64,000 nucleotides of DNA, from positions 496,001 to 560,000 of the forward strand of contig OY282460.1 in assembly GCA_958296295.1 (NCBI GenBank). The letters run 5' to 3'. The stretch comes from an uncultured Pseudomonadales bacterium. Its GTDB lineage: Bacteria > Pseudomonadota > Gammaproteobacteria > Pseudomonadales > Azotimanducaceae. Shown piece by piece: positions 61,529 through 64,000 of the stretch. Numbering within the stretch: position 1 is the stretch's first letter; each line of letters opens with the position of its first letter. The translations under genes were made by a program, and so were the position numbers. Below the pieces are notes generated by a model. That model was given only the letters and a program-made list of their open reading frames with translations, did not search any database and had not been told where the DNA came from.

Positions 61529-63268
61529 CTACGGCTTGGCCAACACCAAGGTCTGCCCGGTTGGCACGTTGCGCCGCGTGGTGGTGGAACCGTCGGGCCA
61601 CTCCACCTCGAGCACGTCCACTTCGGTCTCGGCACCCAAGCCGAACACGCGCAGCGCCGGGTTTTGGGACGTGTAGTTGCTGCCGAGGATGATCTCGCGC
61701 ATTTGCGTGGTGTCGCCCACGGTGGCCCGGATGCGCGCGCCGGCGGCCTCCGTGTTCGGCGCTTCGCCGGTCAGGCGCACCCGCAGATACTGGTTGCCGT
61801 CACCTTCGTTGCGCCACAGCGTGGCGGCGTTCTGCGCGTTGCGGTGCAGCTGCAGGATGTCGACGTCGCCGTCGTTGTCGAAGTCCGCGCACACGGCGCC
61901 GTAGCCCTGCTCGGTGTCCGCCAGCCCCACGACGTCCGCTTCGTCGGTGAAGGTGCCGTTCGCCCCTTGTAGAAACAACCGGCTGGTGTCGGTATCGAAA
62001 TCGCTGGGCGGAAACGGCTCGATCCAGCCGTTGGTGTGGTAGATGTCCAAGTCGCCGTCGTTGTCGAAATCCTCGAAACAGGCCGCCCAGCCCCAGCCGC
62101 CGTCGTGGACTTCGGCGGCTTCCGTCACGTCCAACAGCAGGCCGTCCGTGTTCTCGTACAGGCGGTTTCCCAACGTGTAGCGCTGCTCGCCGTTCTGGTC
62201 CGGAACGCTCCAGATGGAGGTGACGAACCAATCCAAATCGCCGTCGTCGTCGAAATCTCCAAGGGCGGATCCCATGCCGTTGCGGTCTTTGATCTGCATG
62301 GGATCGGTGGCGTTGCGGAAGGTGCCATCGCCGTTGTTGCGGAAGTAGCGCGACGTTCTGAAATCCGCCGCCACCACCAAGTCCGGATACCGGTCGGCGT
62401 CCATGCGGGCGAAGTTCGGCGAGAAAGTGAAGTCGTGGTCGAAGCGCGGATCCCCGGTCGCCGCTTGGGGATCGGGATCGATGATGTCCAGGGCGATTCC
62501 GGCGGCCAAGCTCACGTCCGTGAACCGGATCACGCCGTCGGCGGTGTCGTTGCGCCACAGATGCTCGGTGTTCACCTCGGCGCCGGCCTCCCGGGGCGTG
62601 CCCCAGTGGGTGAGGAACAGATCCACGTCGCCATCGAGGTCATAGTCGCCGAACGCCGCGGAGATCGTGTAAGCCGCGCCGATCTCGTCCAAGCCCGAAT
62701 CCGCCGTCACATCCACGAAGGTGCCGTTGCCTTGATTGCGGAACAGCTTGGTCGGGTCCCCTTCCAAGCCGCCGACCACGAGGTCCAGATCGCCATCGCC
62801 GTCCATGTCCGCGAACGCCGGGCCGCTGTGCCGATAGTTGGCCAAGGCGGATTTGGTGTTCGCCACGCCGGCGAATTGGCCCACTTCCTCGAAGCGGTTG
62901 CGGCCGAGATTGCGGTAGAGCAGATTTGGCCCCATGTCGCCCCGCACCACGAACACGTCCACCAAGCCGTCGCCATCGTAGTCGCCGGCAGCCGCGCCGC
63001 CGCCGAAGGTTTCCGGCTCCGAGCCTAGCGTTGGCGCCAGGTATCCGTAGCGGAAGTCGATGCCCGAATTCGCCGTGACGTCGGTGAAACGGAGCGTCAC
63101 GGTCTCCGGCGGCGGTGGTGGTGGCGGAGGAGGAGGCGGTGGTGGGGGCGGAGAGACTGGCGGAGAGGAACCGCCGCCTCCGCCCCCGCCGCAGCCGCCG
63201 AGAGTCGCCGCCAGCGCCACGACAAGGATGATGGCCGGACGGCGTTGGCGCGGATTGGGACCGAGCAT
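61529..63268 (-). CDS. FG-GAP/VCBS and ASPIC-UnbV repeat lipoprotein
   Basis: A 579-residue exported protein. The leader ends LAATLGGCGGG, a lipobox, followed by a run of glycines and then a run of about fifteen prolines as a rigid spacer. Seven or so FG-GAP/VCBS calcium loops follow (GDYDGDGLVDVFVV, ADMDGDGDLDLVVGG, GDYDLDGDVDLFLT, GDFDDDGDLDWFVTS, EDFDNDGDLDIYHTN, ADFDNDGDVDILQL). The C-terminus LEVEWPDGSTTTRRNVPTGQTL is the ASPIC/UnbV domain. The ATG at 63268 follows GGGGAG by nine bases. The role is unknown; probably a surface adhesive or scaffold. Confidence 0.8.
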   Translation of the reverse strand: MLGPNPRQRRPAIILVVALAATLGGCGGGGGGGSSPPVSPPPPPPPPPPPPPPPETVTLRFTDVTANSGIDFRYGYLAPTLGSEPETFGGGAAAGDYDGDGLVDVFVVRGDMGPNLLYRNLGRNRFEEVGQFAGVANTKSALANYRHSGPAFADMDGDGDLDLVVGGLEGDPTKLFRNQGNGTFVDVTADSGLDEIGAAYTISAAFGDYDLDGDVDLFLTHWGTPREAGAEVNTEHLWRNDTADGVIRFTDVSLAAGIALDIIDPDPQAATGDPRFDHDFTFSPNFARMDADRYPDLVVAADFRTSRYFRNNGDGTFRNATDPMQIKDRNGMGSALGDFDDDGDLDWFVTSIWSVPDQNGEQRYTLGNRLYENTDGLLLDVTEAAEVHDGGWGWAACFEDFDNDGDLDIYHTNGWIEPFPPSDFDTDTSRLFLQGANGTFTDEADVVGLADTEQGYGAVCADFDNDGDVDILQLHRNAQNAATLWRNEGDGNQYLRVRLTGEAPNTEAAGARIRATVGDTTQMREIILGSNYTSQNPALRVFGLGAETEVDVLEVEWPDGSTTTRRNVPTGQTLVLAKP

Positions 63269-63612
63269 GGTGTCAAGCTCCCCTTTCACTTCATTGCGGG
63301 GTTGCGAGGACTTTCGTTCGATACGCCCAATCACGGCGGACGCCAGCTTGAGCCGCCGGCGCCCAAGCGTGTCCTCAAGTTCGCAGCTTAGCCCGGTAGA
63401 GCGTGTGCGCCAACCGTTGGCGCGGGAAATTCGCCGACGCCACATGCCTGGGGATGGGCGCTGGATCCGCCATGTTTCGGGCCACCGAAGATGGGGAGAG
63501 TGGGCAGCGCATGAATCCCCGCGCCGCCCTCGACCGTGGCATAGTCGCCACCAAATGCGCCAGCCCCGGCTAGTGCGTACATGAGGACATCCATCTCCAA
63601 CGAGCGGCAACG

Positions 63613-64000
63613 TTGTTCAACCACCTCGCCAAGCCATTGCTCTTGGACGACGAAGCCATGCAGAGCTTCATCCGAGAGGGATACATGACGCTGCAATCCG
63701 ACTTGCCGCGGGACTACCACGCCCGCATGTTCGCCGCTCTCGACGAACTGGAGGAAGGCGGGCCGCGCGGCCACAACAATCTGCTGCCCTGCGTGCCGGA
63801 GCTGGCCCGGGTGTTGGAGGAGCCGAGAGTGCGCGGCGCCTTGACGTCCATTCTCGGCGCCAACTGCTACCTGCACTTCCACCGCCACGACCACTTCACC
63901 TTCCCCGGCGACGCGCAACCGCTGCACAAGGACAGCGACAACCATTCGCACCTCGCGGTGGACGGCCTGCGCCGCATGCACCGCACCCGCTTCGCCATGT
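63613..64000 (+). CDS. Phytanoyl-CoA dioxygenase family protein, partial
   Basis: The frame is open to the window end. It reads LLLDDEAMQSFIREGYMTL, PRDYHARMFAALDEL, then LGANCYLHFHRHDHFTFPG and QPLHKDSDNHSHL. The metal His and Asp are likely in LHKDSD, which places it in the PhyH superfamily like the gene at 24402. The C-terminal half is cut off. The start is uncertain: the TTG at 63613 or the ATG at 63658. The 344 bases between the FG-GAP gene and this one hold no other gene I can support. Confidence 0.6.
   Translation, partial: MFNHLAKPLLLDDEAMQSFIREGYMTLQSDLPRDYHARMFAALDELEEGGPRGHNNLLPCVPELARVLEEPRVRGALTSILGANCYLHFHRHDHFTFPGDAQPLHKDSDNHSHLAVDGLRRMHRTRFAM

Noticed and set aside
63269..63612. 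Minus-strand ORF upstream of the FG-GAP lipoprotein
   Set aside because: It is the shadow of the plus-strand PhyH frame and of non-coding sequence; no motif supports it.
1..64000. CRISPR arrays, tRNA and rRNA genes
   Set aside because: No regularly spaced repeats and no cloverleaf-like or rRNA-like sequence were recognised by eye.

Overview
The window is a GC-rich (roughly two-thirds G+C by eye) bacterial chromosome segment with densely packed genes. Several things point to an uncultured gammaproteobacterium: a canonical lolC-lolD-lolE cluster followed by a DUF2062 gene and comEC, a TonB-dependent receptor, lipobox lipoproteins, AmtB, and an AGPS-like FAD oxidase. Two CaiB-type CoA transferases, two phytanoyl-CoA dioxygenase-like genes and two FG-GAP/VCBS repeat proteins give it the flavour of marine or sponge-associated lineages. 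That placement is an inference; there is no rRNA or other phylogenetic marker. I saw no tRNA, rRNA or CRISPR array.

Layout. 1-1258: a MacB-like permease with two frameshifts. 1531-6596: a restriction-modification-like module, with a PLD nuclease convergent to two different DNA methyltransferases. 6856-10630: an FG-GAP/DsbD-N fusion and acetolactate synthase. 10776-12635: an IS-scarred zone with an Rpn nuclease remnant and a small two-TM, SLATT-like protein. 12705-19499: a sodium:solute symporter, a truncated SDH-type proteinase, a 246-bp mini-IS, a secreted protein, two coupled DsbA-fold proteins and a PLP enzyme. 19610-24349: a compact minus-strand operon of a KAP NTPase (broken), a NACHT-LRR NTPase, a 56-aa protein and a ParA ATPase. 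24402-33781: mostly metabolic genes (PhyH, Gfo/Idh-AKR fusion, SRAP, acyl-CoA dehydrogenase, metallo-hydrolase, CoA transferase), interrupted by an AAA ATPase module between 33-bp direct repeats. 33943-34846: DUF433 protein and an antitoxin with a wrecked AbiEii-like toxin. 34994-42976: DUF6884-like protein, glutathione synthetase-like protein, LolCDE, DUF2062 and ComEC (two frameshifts). 42948-47951: CoA transferase, VOC protein, ammonium transporter, MFS transporter and thioesterase. 48016-51729: a second scarred zone with gene fragments, an IS110 remnant and a Dam-type restriction-modification operon whose endonuclease is broken by a 184-bp MITE. 51872-64000: FAD oxidase, TonB receptor, a recently duplicated secreted protein family, a TlpA-like lipoprotein, an FG-GAP lipoprotein and a partial PhyH gene.

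Reading as a whole: conserved housekeeping blocks are interleaved with at least six defence or mobile modules, most of them partly decayed. The best intact candidates for an undescribed system are the NACHT-LRR / 56-aa / ParA operon and the PLD nuclease with two methyltransferases. Several single-base indels sit in conserved genes and could be either real pseudogenes or assembly errors.
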